Positions 12,915-13,007 of a stretch of DNA of 13,007 nt are shown piece after piece. The DNA lies in the NCBI GenBank assembly GCA_035690905.1, contig DASSKA010000166.1:1-13007 (forward strand), read 5' to 3'. The notes beneath the pieces were generated by a model. That model did not search any database. It worked only from the letters and a program-made list of their open reading frames with translations, and was not told the origin of the DNA. Source of the stretch: DASSKA01 sp035690905 (GTDB lineage Bacteria; Actinomycetota; Actinomycetes; Propionibacteriales; Nocardioidaceae). Position numbers and translations under genes: made by a program. The number at the start of each line of letters is the position of its first letter. Positions within the stretch are counted from its first letter, which is position 1.

Positions 12915-13007
12915 ATGGCTACGAGATTCGAGTACGCGCCGGCTCCCGAGTCGCGGTCGATCGTCGATCTCGCCTCGTCGTACGGGCTGTTCATCGACGG
13001 CGAGTTC
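12915..13007 (+). CDS. aldehyde dehydrogenase family protein, N-terminal 31 codons (runs off the window)
   Basis: The frame begins MATRFEYAPAPESRSIVDL and reaches YGLFIDGEF at the window edge. 'YGlFIDGeF' followed by a substrate-binding region is the usual start of aldehyde dehydrogenases. It starts 5 bp after the deoC stop, and the deoC stop overlaps a GAGGG that is only 2 nt from the ATG, so translation is probably coupled. The location suggests it oxidises the acetaldehyde made by DeoC. Catalytic residues lie outside the window, so the assignment rests on the N-terminus and on context. Confidence 0.7.
   Translation, partial: MATRFEYAPAPESRSIVDLASSYGLFIDGEF

Overview
The window is high-GC DNA from an actinobacterium. 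The GC content, the codon bias, the DUF222/HNH gene fragment, the quinone-reductase type of LpdA, the PNP and phosphosugar mutase pair and the long DeoC all point there. A Nocardioidaceae-like organism is my best guess from the protein styles, but genus cannot be proven from this sequence. There are eleven complete or partial intact genes and one pseudogene. No tRNA, rRNA, CRISPR array, insertion sequence or prophage is visible.

Layout. At 1-241 (-) is the 5' part of a DUF222/HNH endonuclease-like gene of the REP13E12 type. At 439-1269 (+) is a phosphotransferase of the APH superfamily. At 1429-2391 (+) is a secreted protein with two type-1 copper (cupredoxin) domains. It meets head-on, 5 bp apart, a secreted SpoIID/LytB-LGFP protein (2397-4097, -). 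A 175-bp gap that includes a 40% GC block with two perfect inverted repeats and a good promoter separates this from an LpdA-type NAD(P)H-quinone dehydrogenase (4273-5670, -). Divergent from that is a gamma-glutamylcyclotransferase-like gene (5747-6199, +), which converges with an MFS transporter that carries an unusual cytoplasmic tail (6214-8043, -). Upstream of the transporter, on the same strand, is an 80-residue Cys/His-rich protein (8105-8347, -).

The right-hand third (8421-13007) looks like a (deoxy)nucleoside salvage and catabolism neighbourhood. Purine nucleoside phosphorylase (8421-9215) releases (deoxy)ribose-1-phosphate. The phosphosugar mutase (9467-11140) may interconvert the 1- and 5-phosphates. 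Deoxyribose-phosphate aldolase (11902-12909) cleaves deoxyribose-5-phosphate to acetaldehyde and glyceraldehyde-3-phosphate, and an aldehyde dehydrogenase beginning at 12915 could oxidise the acetaldehyde. Between PNP and the mutase lies a decayed NAD-dependent epimerase gene (9215-9455) with a visible one-base frameshift and a collapsed length. A PH-domain membrane protein (11195-11836, -) sits between the mutase and deoC. From memory, the order lpdA, cyclotransferase-like gene, PNP, mutase parallels Mycobacterium tuberculosis Rv3303c-Rv3308, with the transporter and small protein here in the place of amiA1/amiB1.

Two initiation styles are mixed. Genes at 439, 1429, 4097, 8043 and 8347 have recognisable Shine-Dalgarno sequences. 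Genes at 241, 5747, 8421, 9467 and 11902 have none, but have a TAnnnT -10 hexamer ending 6-8 nt before the start codon, which is the signature of leaderless transcripts. I see no convincing novel multi-gene system. The most interesting items are the palindrome and promoter cluster at 4191-4270, the winged-helix-like tail on the transporter, and the epimerase pseudogene.
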